Shown one piece after another: positions 7,715 to 16,236 of a stretch of DNA of 64,000 nt. A program made the translations under genes and the position numbers. Position 1 is the stretch's first letter. The number at the start of each line of letters is the position of its first letter. Below the pieces are notes generated by a model. The model saw only the letters and a program-made list of their open reading frames with translations. It was not told the origin of the DNA and ran no database searches. The DNA is from Nonomuraea sp. NBC_00507 (GTDB taxonomy: Bacteria; Actinomycetota; Actinomycetes; Streptosporangiales; Streptosporangiaceae): assembly GCF_036013525.1 (NCBI RefSeq), contig NZ_CP107853.1, forward strand, positions 2,976,001-3,040,000, written 5' to 3'.

Positions 7715-9826
7715 GATAATAGGTATATGCGCGGACGATATTGGGAGAATCGCAAGGCCAGAGCCTCGGCAGTGCTCGGAGTTTTGCTCCTGACTCTGGC
7801 CATCGTGCTCCTGAGCGTTTCGACAAAATTGCAGGGGACCTCGGGGATAGCGGCTGGAGTGGCCCAGATCGTGGCAGCGACGTCGAGCGTCATAGCGGTG
7901 GGCAACGGCCTGCTGCAGTTCTTTTCCTGGTGGCACAGGCGTGCCGCGCCCGCAGCCGCACCGACGTCCAACGACATCAACACCGCCAAGGACATCCTCG
8001 CCGGCCTGGTGGCCCAGCAGTGGCGTAACGAGACGGTCCTGCGCTCGCTATGCGATCCTCAGCCCATGCCGCTGCCCTGGCGCTCGACGGAGCGTCGCGA
8101 GCTCGCCGACCATCCAGAGATCATCGCCAAGGGCACGGTGGCCTTCCCCGGCTTGGCCGTGCACATCGCAGACATGGCGCGCAACTTCCGCGCCCTGCGG
8201 TGCCGCCGGCTGGTCATCCTGGGCGGTCCAGGCACCGGGAAGACGACCCTGGCCGTGCAGTTGGCGCTCGAGCTCCTGCGTACGCGGCAGCCGGAGGAGC
8301 CCGTACCAGTGCTGCTATCGGCTGCGCGCTGGAATGACCGCGTACACCCGCGACTGCAGGACTGGCTGGCCGCGAGTCTGGCGATGGACTACCCGGCGTT
8401 GCGCGCGGAAGGACTCGGCCCTGACATCCCAGAAACGCTGGTGGCCCGCGGACAGGTGCTGCCGGTCATCGACGGGCTGGACGAACTCTCCGGCAGCGCC
8501 CGCGCGGACATGCTGACCGCGTTGAACCGTTCGATGTGCGAGACTGACGAGCTCATCCTCACCTGCCGCACGGAGCAGTTCGCCGAGTCCGTCGAGAACA
8601 TGGGGGACGTCCTCACAGCGACGGCGGTCATCGAGCCGCAACCCATGAGCCCGGCCGCGGCGGCCGACTACCTGCAAGCTTGCCTTCCTCCCGTGCATCA
8701 CCCCGCCTGGCCCCAGATCCTGCAGGCGCTGCGCGCAGGCGCCGCCCCCGCGCTGTCCGAGGTGACCTCGACGTCTCTGGGGCTCTGGCTGGTCCGCGCC
8801 ACCTACATCGCGCCCCGGGTGGATCCGACACCGCTGCTGGAGCTCGGGCGCGGCAGCGCGGCGCAGTTGCAGGACCATCTATGCGACCAGCTCATTCCCG
8901 CTCTGGTGGGCACGCGCCAACCCACCGACGGCCCGGTCCAGCCGTTCCGGCCGCAGCACACGTGGACCCCGGAACAGGTCGACCGGTGGCTCAGCTATCT
9001 GTCCCGCCAGCTGGCGCGTAGCGCGGAGGACCCGCGCGACATGGCGTGGTGGCACCTGGCCCGCTACACGCCCAGTCATCCGGTCCGGGTGTGGGCGGCC
9101 CTCGCAATCGGGGTCGTCGTCGGGCTGGCCTTTATCCTGCTGACAGGGATGCCTCTCGTCAGCGCGTTGATCGGCCTGCTGTGCGCGCTCGCGGTCGCAA
9201 TCATGACTGGATCGTGGTTCACCGAGCCGCCGGGCCACGCCGACTTCCGGTTGCGTGGCAGGCTCTCCGAGCTCCTTCCCGTCCTCAGAGACGGACTGAT
9301 CATAGGACTCCTAGGGGCTCTTGTTGGCTGGCTCATGGGCAATTCGGTAGGCGGCCCGAAGGCCGGCCTGGAAGGTGCGCGGATCATCGGCCTCCTGTCG
9401 GGCATCGGGTTCGTCGTCGTGCTCGGCCTGATCCGCTGGGTCGAACATCCCACCACCGCCGCGACCGCGAGATCCCCGCGGTCGACCTGGCAGGCCGACA
9501 GGAACCTGACCGTCATCCGGGTCATCAGCGGGCTCGTGGTCGGACTCATGGCCGGCACCATCGCGTGGCAAGCAAGGCTCAACCCGGACGTGGCGATCGT
9601 AGGTGGATTGTTGCTGGGTCTGCTGTTCGGGACCATGCTAGGTCGGCACCATGCCTGGCTCGCCTACAAGCTGACGGTCCCCCGCCTGGCCAGCCAAGGG
9701 AGACTGCCCCTGCGAGCCATGGCCTTCCTCGATGACGCGCACCGCCTGGGCCTGCTCCGCACAGAGGGGCCGTACTACCAGTTCCGGCATATCGAACTGC
9801 AGCAGCATCTGGCGCGCGAACGATAG
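7703..9826 (+). CDS. Membrane NACHT-type STAND ATPase
   Basis: The 707-aa protein starts with two hydrophobic segments (about 22-40 and 50-75). A NACHT domain follows, with Walker A GGPGTGKTT (about 174-182) and Walker B VLPVIDGLDELS (about 252-263), then a LTCRTEQF sensor-like stretch. The C-terminal third has about six hydrophobic segments (from about 465). NACHT ATPases act as signal-transducing switches in bacterial immunity and regulation; here the output may be at the membrane. It lies 58 bp after the YcaO gene on the same strand. ATG 7727 (MRGRYWEN) with GAGG 11 nt upstream is an alternative start. The pairing with a peptide/YcaO module is the interesting context. Confidence 0.8.
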   Translation: MQYEDNRYMRGRYWENRKARASAVLGVLLLTLAIVLLSVSTKLQGTSGIAAGVAQIVAATSSVIAVGNGLLQFFSWWHRRAAPAAAPTSNDINTAKDILAGLVAQQWRNETVLRSLCDPQPMPLPWRSTERRELADHPEIIAKGTVAFPGLAVHIADMARNFRALRCRRLVILGGPGTGKTTLAVQLALELLRTRQPEEPVPVLLSAARWNDRVHPRLQDWLAASLAMDYPALRAEGLGPDIPETLVARGQVLPVIDGLDELSGSARADMLTALNRSMCETDELILTCRTEQFAESVENMGDVLTATAVIEPQPMSPAAAADYLQACLPPVHHPAWPQILQALRAGAAPALSEVTSTSLGLWLVRATYIAPRVDPTPLLELGRGSAAQLQDHLCDQLIPALVGTRQPTDGPVQPFRPQHTWTPEQVDRWLSYLSRQLARSAEDPRDMAWWHLARYTPSHPVRVWAALAIGVVVGLAFILLTGMPLVSALIGLLCALAVAIMTGSWFTEPPGHADFRLRGRLSELLPVLRDGLIIGLLGALVGWLMGNSVGGPKAGLEGARIIGLLSGIGFVVVLGLIRWVEHPTTAATARSPRSTWQADRNLTVIRVISGLVVGLMAGTIAWQARLNPDVAIVGGLLLGLLFGTMLGRHHAWLAYKLTVPRLASQGRLPLRAMAFLDDAHRLGLLRTEGPYYQFRHIELQQHLARER

Positions 9827-9941
9827 ATGATGCCCGAGGAGGAAGAACAGCGAAGGATGCGGAGCCCACCAATCATCGGACGAATCGCTTGCGGAGTGCT
9901 CCATGGATGTGGGCCCGGCTCACGAAACGGGAACGCGGACC

Positions 9942-10541
9942 TTAACGCCTGTCCTCATCGGGGCCGATCGTGACCACTGTGTCGGCGTACTTCTCGATGA
10001 GGGGAAGGTCGTGGGAGGCGAACACCACGGCTACGCCTCGGTCGCGGCATAGCCGGGCCAGTAGCTCCATCACCGCCACCGCCGTGTCGCCGTCCAGGGC
10101 GGAGGTTATCTCGTCGCAGATCAGCACGTCGGGCTCGGCAGCCAAGGCGCGGGCAATCGAGACCCGCTGCCGCTGGCCGCCCGACAGCTCGCGTGGGTAC
10201 CGGCTCGCGTGCGCCGACAGCCGGATGTCGTTGACCCCAGGCCCCATGGCGCCGTACACCTTCGTGGCCAGCACGATCTCGTCCCGGCGGGAGGGCGTCG
10301 CGGCCAGCCACCTGCCGATGATCTCCTCGGTCCGGCCCTTGTCCGGTTCGAGGCCGTAGACCTGCTTGTTGGCGTCGGCTCCGTACACGTCGGCGGTGTC
10401 GACGAGGTTGACGCCGCCGTCCACCGCGAGATCCAGGATCCGGCGCGCGCCCTCCTCATCCGTGATCGGGCCGAAGTTCATCGTGCCGAGCGCCAGCCGG
10501 CTGACCCGCAGCCCCGACCTGCCCAGCTGTGCGTACTTCGT
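9942..10541 (-). pseudogene. Aldo/keto reductase N-terminus fused in frame to an ABC ATPase C-terminus
   Basis: Reading from 10541, the frame gives TKYAQLGRSGLRVSRLALGT and continues as a textbook aldo/keto reductase N-terminus (NLVDTADVYG, then DEIVLATKVYGAMG) for about 115 residues. It then switches to the second half of an ABC ATPase: signature LSGGQRQR, Walker B VLICDEITSALD, switch His in FASHD. The reductase lacks its C-terminal half and the ATPase lacks Walker A, so neither can work alone. The expected start codon reads ACG instead of ATG at 10541-10539. I interpret this as a deletion fusion of two neighbouring genes that has stayed open. Confidence 0.8.
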
Positions 10542-11677
10542 CGCGCGTCCTCGAAACGGTTGGGAGCGAATTTTCCGATGGCGAATTCGGTACGGCCGTC
10601 GAGCGCGAGCTGCGCGCAGATGAGGCCGACCGCCGGCGAGTGCTTGAACCCGTGGCCGGAGAAGCCCCCGGCGAACACCACGCGGCCGCTGCCGCCCACG
10701 TGGCCGATGATGAAATCGCCGTCGGGCGTCTTGGAGTTCATGCAGGCCGTGGCATGGGCGACGCGGGGGTCGAGCCCGGGGAAGGCGATGCGGCAGAAGT
10801 CCTCCGTGGGCTTCCGGTCCTGCGCCGACGGTGGCTCCCAGTTGTCCTCGGGTCGGTCCAGCCACCTCTTCTGTACGGTGCCGCCGACCCCGACCTTCAC
10901 CCCTTGACCGTCGACGTCCGGGATCCCCCAACCGTCGAGGTCTCTGCTCTCCCTGACGAACACGGGGAAGCTCTCCGGCCGGTAGTCGCCCTGGTCCTGC
11001 CGGGCCTTGAACCAGGCCAGGCACGACCGTTGCGTCCGCAGCGGCAGCTCCACTCCGGGCAGCAGGTCCAGTCCCCACGCTCCGGAGGCGAGCACCACCG
11101 TCTTCGCTCTGAGCGTCTCGTCGCCGGTGGCCACCTCGACGTACGCGTCACCGGGGCGCAGGGCCAGGACGGGAGTCTCGACGCGGATCTGCGCGCCTGC
11201 TCGGGCCGCCGCTTCGGCCGCCGCCGTGATGCATGCCTCGGGACGCAGAGCCCCGGCGCCCGGCTCGTACACCGCCACGTCGTCGTCGAAGGCCGCGTGC
11301 TGCGGGAAGCGGGCCCGTAGCTCGTCCGGTTCGAGCTGCTCGAACTCCACCCCGCCCGCGACCGCGCTGGCGAGCGCGTCCTCGATCAGCGGCCCGCCAT
11401 GCGTGCCGATCACCAGCCCGCCGGAGCGGGCGAACAACGACGCGCCGCTCTCCCGCTCGAGCTCCCTGACCAGGTCGAGGGAGCGGCGGGCCAGCGGCAC
11501 GTACTCCTTGCCTTCGAACAGGATCTGCCGGTAGATGCGCGACCCCCCGTGCGAGGACCCGCGCGCGTGGGCCAGCGGGAACCGCTCAATCCCTACGACC
11601 GAGGCCCCCCGCGAGGCCGCCTGACACGCCGTCATCGAACCCATGGCGCCGAGCCCGATCACGATCACATCAAGCAA
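10478..11677 (-). CDS. solA: FAD-dependent N-methyl amino acid oxidase (SolA/sarcosine oxidase type), stop codon lost
   Basis: The product has an N-terminal FAD-binding fold (DVIVIGLGAMGS) and the monomeric sarcosine oxidase/N-methyltryptophan oxidase layout, including RGSSHGGSRIYR and GFSGHGFKHSPAVG near the C-terminus. It would demethylate an N-methyl amino acid to the amino acid, formaldehyde and H2O2. I chose TTG 11677 because GGAG lies 7 nt upstream. The natural end would be a TGA at 10540-10538, giving 379 aa, but that codon is CGA, so about 20 unrelated residues are read in the reductase region until 10478. The core fold is intact and may still be active. Confidence 0.75.
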   Translation of the reverse strand: MLDVIVIGLGAMGSMTACQAASRGASVVGIERFPLAHARGSSHGGSRIYRQILFEGKEYVPLARRSLDLVRELERESGASLFARSGGLVIGTHGGPLIEDALASAVAGGVEFEQLEPDELRARFPQHAAFDDDVAVYEPGAGALRPEACITAAAEAAARAGAQIRVETPVLALRPGDAYVEVATGDETLRAKTVVLASGAWGLDLLPGVELPLRTQRSCLAWFKARQDQGDYRPESFPVFVRESRDLDGWGIPDVDGQGVKVGVGGTVQKRWLDRPEDNWEPPSAQDRKPTEDFCRIAFPGLDPRVAHATACMNSKTPDGDFIIGHVGGSGRVVFAGGFSGHGFKHSPAVGLICAQLALDGRTEFAIGKFAPNRFEDARRSTHSWAGRGCGSAGWRSAR

Positions 11678-11699
11678 CTCGTTGCTCCATCTCTTGAGG

Positions 11700-11966
11700 T
11701 CACAACACCTTAGACAGGAACGCCTGGGTTCTCTGGTGCTGAGGGTTGGCCAGAACATCACGCGGGTGCCCAGACTCGACTATCACGCCGTCGTCCATGA
11801 ACACGAGCGAGTCCCCGACCTCCCGCGCGAAACCCATCTCGTGCGTGACGACGATCATGGTCATCCCGTCGCCGGCAAGCCGCCGCATCACGTCGAGCAC
11901 CTCGCCGACCAGCTCGGGGTCCAGCGCCGACGTCGGCTCGTCGAACAACATCAGCTTCGGCCGCAT
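11700..11966 (-). pseudogene. C-terminal fragment of an amino acid ABC transporter ATPase (GlnQ/HisP type)
   Basis: The 88 visible residues begin at ALAM-like [20 protein letters not shown] and run through the switch His ([14 protein letters not shown]) to the usual end ([10 protein letters not shown]). The Walker A half and signature motif are missing: the reading frame loses similarity near 11985 and meets the 3' end of the methyltransferase gene. The fragment lies directly upstream of the oxidase gene on the same strand, so the two probably once formed an uptake-and-oxidation operon. It should be non-functional. Confidence 0.8.
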
Positions 11967-12009
11967 GGCCAGTGGCGCCCGGCCGGTACCGCCGCCAGGT
12001 CGCGGTGGG

Positions 12010-12672
12010 CTAGGACTCGTAGGGCTTGTGGGCCAGGAAGAAGGCTTGCCGGCCCGACCGGGGCTTCTCGCTCTCGTCAGGCTCGCGGATCAGCTGAGCA
12101 TCCAGGACAAGGCCGGCATTGCTCAGGAGTTCGGCGATGTGCTCAGGGGGCATCCAGTAGATATCGAGCGACAGCTTGTGGCCATAGCCTTGGCTCGCGT
12201 GGCGACGCTCATCACCGACCTTGAACGCAATCAGCAGATGACCGCCCGGGGCCAGCACCCGATGAATCTCGGTGAATACCGTTGGCAATACCTCTGGCGG
12301 GGTGTGGACGGTCGAGTACCAGGCGACGGCACCACCAACAGCCTCGTCCGCCAGGTTCAAGGCGGTCATCGATCCCTCTTCGAACCGCAGATCCGGATGG
12401 TCTCGGCGGGCGACTGCGACCATCTCCGGCGACAGGTCGATGCCGAAAGCGTTCACCCCGAGAGACTGCAGATGGGCAGTGATGCGGCCGGGGCCGCAGC
12501 CGAGGTCCGCGACTTCCTTGGCACCGGATGCCTGCACGACTTCGGCGAACGCGGCCAGCATGGCGCGATCGAGCGGCTTGCTCACCAGCTCGTCGCGGAG
12601 GAGCTCGGCATAGTCGGCAGCGACGGTGTCGTAGGCCACTTGGGTGGCATGCAGGTAGGTCGACTCAGTCAT
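12010..12672 (-). CDS. Class I SAM-dependent methyltransferase
   Basis: The 220-aa protein has motif [13 protein letters not shown] (about 50-61), the acidic loop after strand 2 ([10 protein letters not shown]) and the later [13 protein letters not shown] motif of class I methyltransferases. The substrate is unknown. ATG 12672 begins MTESTYLH. Its upstream region was displaced by a transposon: the left terminal repeat starts only 14 bp from the start codon, so the original promoter now lies 3.4 kb away or is lost. About 40 bp of a second copy of this gene occurs near 43388. Confidence 0.85.
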   Translation of the reverse strand: MTESTYLHATQVAYDTVAADYAELLRDELVSKPLDRAMLAAFAEVVQASGAKEVADLGCGPGRITAHLQSLGVNAFGIDLSPEMVAVARRDHPDLRFEEGSMTALNLADEAVGGAVAWYSTVHTPPEVLPTVFTEIHRVLAPGGHLLIAFKVGDERRHASQGYGHKLSLDIYWMPPEHIAELLSNAGLVLDAQLIREPDESEKPRSGRQAFFLAHKPYES

Positions 12673-12676
12673 GGCC

Positions 12677-12685
12677 AAGGACGAT
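12677..12685. repeat. 9-bp target site duplication, left copy
   Basis: AAGGACGAT here is repeated exactly at 16051-16059, directly outside the two 35-bp terminal repeats. A 9-bp duplication fits what I recall for the ISKra4 family and marks both ends of the inserted unit. Confidence 0.8.
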
Positions 12686-12794
12686 GGGTGTAGCTCTTCC
12701 GCAGGGGCCTGCTGAGCTGGGGTTTTGCGGGCTGGTTGTTTGATCGTGAAACCGGCTTCTACCGTGGGTGCAGGCGTGTGAGGCGGTGGTGGCG

Positions 12795-13319
12795 ATGGCT
12801 TCGTTGCTGGAGGAGCTGGCGCGGCGGCAGGCGGAGTCCCGGCAGCGGATCGAGGAGCTTGGTGAGCAACTCGCCGAGGTGCGGGCACGGCTGGAGGCCG
12901 AGGAGGACCGGCTGTCGCGGTTGAGGATCGCGCAGGAGGTGGTGGAGGAGATCCTGGGCGAGGCGGGCCGACTGGTCGCGGACTCGGTCCTGGAGGGTGA
13001 GGATGCCGATGTCGCCGATACGCCACAGGAGGTCGAGGTGGTGCGGCGGGGCGTGGTGACGGTGCCGCCCTGGAGTCAGGACCTGGGGCCTTCTGTGTTG
13101 CCCCGGGCGTATCGGGATGTGCTGGAGGTGCTGGCCGATGCCGGGCGGGCGATGCGGGCGGGGAAGATCTCATCAGCGTTGGGGCGGAGTGAGTCGGCCG
13201 CGGCGGTGGAGAGCCTGCGGGGCAAGCTGAAGCGGCTGGTGGAGCGGGGTTGGCTGACCCAGGACGAGCCCGGGATGTTCGCCCTGACCGAGCAGGTCCA
13301 CCAGCAGATCGCCCGATAG
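12795..13319 (+). CDS. Coiled-coil/winged-helix accessory protein of the ISKra4-type element
   Basis: The 174-aa product has a long N-terminal coiled coil (MASLLEELARRQAESRQRI and on to about residue 60), a variable linker, then a probable winged-helix region (YRDVLEVLADAGRAMRAGKI, ending LVERGWLTQDEPGMFALTEQ). It lies inside the terminal repeats, 128 bp before the transposase start, which suggests it belongs to the element, perhaps as a regulator or DNA-binding helper. I recognise no named family. ATG 12795 is preferred over the upstream GTG because the coiled coil begins there. Confidence 0.6.
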   Translation: MASLLEELARRQAESRQRIEELGEQLAEVRARLEAEEDRLSRLRIAQEVVEEILGEAGRLVADSVLEGEDADVADTPQEVEVVRRGVVTVPPWSQDLGPSVLPRAYRDVLEVLADAGRAMRAGKISSALGRSESAAAVESLRGKLKRLVERGWLTQDEPGMFALTEQVHQQIAR

Positions 13320-13447
13320 CACACCGGCTGGTAGTGCAAGGGGGCAACGGGCAGCGGCTCGTCACCGTGGTGGTGGTTGGCGGTGGCTCTTGCTTGCCGG
13401 AGGTTCGAAGGTGCGACCCAATCGAATCGACCGGCAAGGAAGAGCCG

Positions 13448-14942
13448 ATGACACCGTACGACACCACGGTCGGAGCTGACTGCTTTGCAAGCTCGAGAAC
13501 GTTGTTCGAGCTGTTCGTCGCCGAGCTGGCCGATCCGGTCACGGGCGAGCTGTCCCATGCCGAGTTGGAAGCGCTGTGCGAGGGGCGGGGACGCCAGGTG
13601 GTCCGCCAGCTGCTGCAGGATCATCTGGATCTGCGCGCGGCCCGGGAGGAGGCCCACCTGGCGGCCGAGCATCCGCCGGGGCGGCTGGAGAAGGGGCACC
13701 ACCGGCTGCTGGCCACGGTGGTGGGCACGGTGACGGTGCGCCGCTGCGCGTTGCGTGCCCCGGGCCGGCGCAACCGGTATCCGGCCGATGACCTGCTGGC
13801 GTTACCCGCGGGCCGGCACAGCCACGGGCTGGCGCGGCTGGCGGTCATCGAGGCGGTGCGCGGCTCCTTCGACGCCGCCCGCGCCGCGATCATCGACCGG
13901 TGCGGGAACGTGATCGGCAAACGGCAGATCGAGGAGGCGGTGGTCGCCGCCGCGGCCGATGTCGACGCCTTCTACGGCGCCCGCGTCCCGCTGCCACGCA
14001 CCGCCGGGGAGTTGCTGGTGCTCAGCACCGACGGCAAGGGCGTGGTGATGCGGCCCCAAGCGCTGCGCCCGGCCACCCGCAAGGCCGCCGCCCGCCACCG
14101 CGGACGGTTCCACACCCGCCTGGCTTCCGGAGAGAAGCCCTACCGAAAACGCATGGCCACCCTGGTGGTGGTCTACGACGCGGTGCCCGCGCCCCGCCGC
14201 CCCCACGACGTGGTCAGCCTCGGCGAACGCAGCGGCGACCGGCCGGTGCGCAACGGGCCGGCCGCCACCGGCAAGTGGATCTACGGATCGGTCATCGACT
14301 CGGCCGAGCAGGTGATCGCGGTGATGTTCGACCAGGCCGAGGCCCGCGACAGCATCCACGCGCGCACCTGGGTAGTGCTGGCCGACGGCGACCACCACCA
14401 GATCCAGCTGCTGCAATCCGAGGCCGAGCGCCGCCGCGTGCCGATCCATATCGTCTGCGATCTGATCCACGTGCTGGAATACCTCTGGCGTGGGGCCCGC
14501 TGCCTGCACGCCGCCGATGATCCGGCCGCCGAGCAACGCGTCGCCGGCTGGGCGCTCGGGCTGCTGGCCGGCCGCATCAACGACGTGATCGCCGATCTGA
14601 AGGCTCAGGCCGCCTGCCTGCCCGCCGACCGGGCGCGACGGCCTCAAGGCCGCTGTTCGCTACCTGACCAGCCACCGCGACTTCCTCCGCTATGACCAGG
14701 CGTTGGAGCAGGGCTGGCCGATCGCCACCGGTGTCGTGGAGGGGACCGCCCGCTATCTGGTCGGCGACCGCCTGGAGATCACCGGAGCCAGGTGGGGACT
14801 GGCCGGAGCCGAGGCCATCTTGAAGCTTCGCGCCGTGATCGCCAACAGCGATCTCGATCAGTACTGGGCTTTCCACGTCGGCCGCGAGAACCAGCGCGTT
14901 CGCCGCAGCCGTCACCAGGACGGATACACCCTCACAGCCTGA
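13448..14942 (+). pseudogene. ISKra4-family transposase, frameshifted
   Basis: From ATG 13448 (AAGGAAGAG upstream) the frame encodes a typical ISKra4/UPF0236-like transposase: VLSTDGKGVVM carries the first catalytic Asp, and VLADGDHHQIQLL, IHIVCDLIHVLEYLW and later [22 protein letters not shown] follow. At about 14625-14640 the frame breaks. The expected [20 protein letters not shown] appears one frame over and leads into the C-terminus that ends at 14942. A single indel explains this. Unless a frameshift is programmed, the enzyme is truncated at 14695 before its last catalytic region. Confidence 0.8.
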
Positions 14943-14992
14943 TTTGACCAGTCACTGCGGAAGGGCTGCACCCATGGCGGATCGTTGACCCG

Positions 14993-15859
14993 TCAGCTGG
15001 CCCTTGGGGTCTGCCTCTCCACTGCAGCGCGGAGCGCCGCACCGAACTGGTCTGGTGCTTCCAGCCATGGATGGTGTCCCGCGTTCGGGACGATGATGAC
15101 CTCGCAGTTGAGGCGTGTTCCGAGACGTCGCAGGGCATCAGCGGGGCGGCTATCGCCGGCTCCGCCGATGATCATTGCGCCGGGCGGCAGGTGCTCGCGA
15201 AGTTCGTCCACGTGTGATTCGAGCGGGTCGGCCTTCTTCGCTGCGTTGAGCTGGGTGTTCATCGCGTAGTTGATGGGCCGCAGCGTGCGGGCTGATGCCA
15301 GCGCCCAATCCCATGCCCGAGCTCGGTCGGCGTGGTCGGTAAGCCACGACAGCGTGAGGTACTCGATCTCCTCGGCGTCTGTGCGCGATTCGATCGCATC
15401 GAGTTCATCGAGCCTGGCCTGCTGCTCGTCAGTGCGTCGTGCTCGCTGTGCTGCTCGGTCGGCTTCCCGCCATGGATCCACGAAGGGCCCGGCGATCTGA
15501 ATCAGTCCGGCCACGCGCTCGGGATGGGCCAGCAAGAAGTAGCTGGCCATATTGGTTCCGAACGAATGCCCCACCAGAACAACCCGGTCGTGTCCCCACG
15601 CATCGAGCAACAACGCCAAGTCGTGAACGTGGCGGACGATCGTGTGCTCTCCCTCCCAGGACGACCCGCCGGTGCCGCGCTGGTCGTAGCGGTGGACCAG
15701 GCACAGGTCGTCGATGATGCCGGCAACCGGGGCAAGATAGTCGGGGACTCCTGGACCGCCGTGCACCATAACCACGGGAAATCTCTGCGGAGTCACCGAG
15801 CCCGCGGTCCAAGTACGTAGCTGTGCACCGTCATCCAACTCGATCATGGCCGCAGTCAT
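14993..15859 (-). CDS. Proline iminopeptidase-like alpha/beta hydrolase (transposon passenger)
   Basis: The product has an oxyanion motif VHGGPGVPDYL, the YDQRGTGGSSW loop, the nucleophile elbow GHSFG and a C-terminal NAGHHPWLE with the catalytic His. This is the pattern of proline iminopeptidases and related hydrolases that act on small amides or esters. Starts at 15859 (MTAAMIELDD) and 15847 (MIELDDG) are both possible and neither has a strong ribosome site. It sits between the internal and outer right ends of the ISKra4-type unit and points against the transposase, so it travels as cargo. Selection for a resistance or detoxification role is plausible but not shown. Confidence 0.75.
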   Translation of the reverse strand: MTAAMIELDDGAQLRTWTAGSVTPQRFPVVMVHGGPGVPDYLAPVAGIIDDLCLVHRYDQRGTGGSSWEGEHTIVRHVHDLALLLDAWGHDRVVLVGHSFGTNMASYFLLAHPERVAGLIQIAGPFVDPWREADRAAQRARRTDEQQARLDELDAIESRTDAEEIEYLTLSWLTDHADRARAWDWALASARTLRPINYAMNTQLNAAKKADPLESHVDELREHLPPGAMIIGGAGDSRPADALRRLGTRLNCEVIIVPNAGHHPWLEAPDQFGAALRAAVERQTPRAS

Positions 15860-16236
15860 GGACGTGAGCGTAATGCGGTCGGGCCCGATAGACGCATCCC
15901 TCAACGGACACTCGCCGGGCTGAGTTGCGGCCGTGGACCAGCACGCAAGCCGTCTCAATTAGCCCGGATGGTGATCGTCTCTTGGACGCGGCGAGAGAAC
16001 GCTTTTAGGACGGGCCCAGCTCAGCAGGTCCCTGCGGAAGAGCTACACCCAAGGACGATAGCCCCGTCGGCAGCAGTCAGTCAGCTGGCGTGGGCTGGTC
16101 CACCTGGGCGCGGCCTTGGGCTCACCGAACCCTGAACCTGATACCGGGACTGCAGGCTTTTCGGCATGCGATCGCCATGGCGACCAGGGGCTTGAGCAAG
16201 CCCGTGTCGCGATAAATCGGACTATAAGCTTGCGCT
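15860..16236. other. Non-coding stretch holding the right transposon end and a leaderless promoter
   Basis: No gene is seen. It contains the outer right terminal repeat (16016-16050), the right 9-bp duplication (16051-16059) and, at the end, a TATAAG -10-like hexamer at 16222-16227. That hexamer lies only about 9 nt before GTG 16237. This spacing and the absence of a ribosome site suggest a leaderless transcript for the restriction gene. The same promoter and start are copied at 38693-38717. Confidence 0.5.

Larger units (their letters stand above)
12686..16050. mobile_element. ISKra4-type transposon carrying an alpha/beta hydrolase gene
   Basis: The unit is bounded by 35-bp inverted repeats (12686-12720 and 16016-16050) that match at 34 of 35 positions, and it is flanked by an exact 9-bp duplication. 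It contains an accessory coiled-coil gene, a frameshifted ISKra4 transposase and, beyond an internal repeat-like end at 14953-14973, a passenger hydrolase on the opposite strand. The internal end matches the terminal repeat at only about 17 of the first 19 bases. The outer ends therefore look like those used in the last transposition. With its transposase broken the element is probably immobile now. Confidence 0.8.

Noticed and set aside
10542..11078. Extension of the reductase/ABC frame upstream to 11078
   Set aside because: It lies antisense or out of frame to the oxidase domain and shows no family similarity before 10541.
12673..13542. N-terminal extension of the methyltransferase frame to 13542
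   Set aside because: The extra 290 residues are Pro/Arg/Ser-rich shadow of the transposon genes. The methyltransferase fold begins at ATG 12672.
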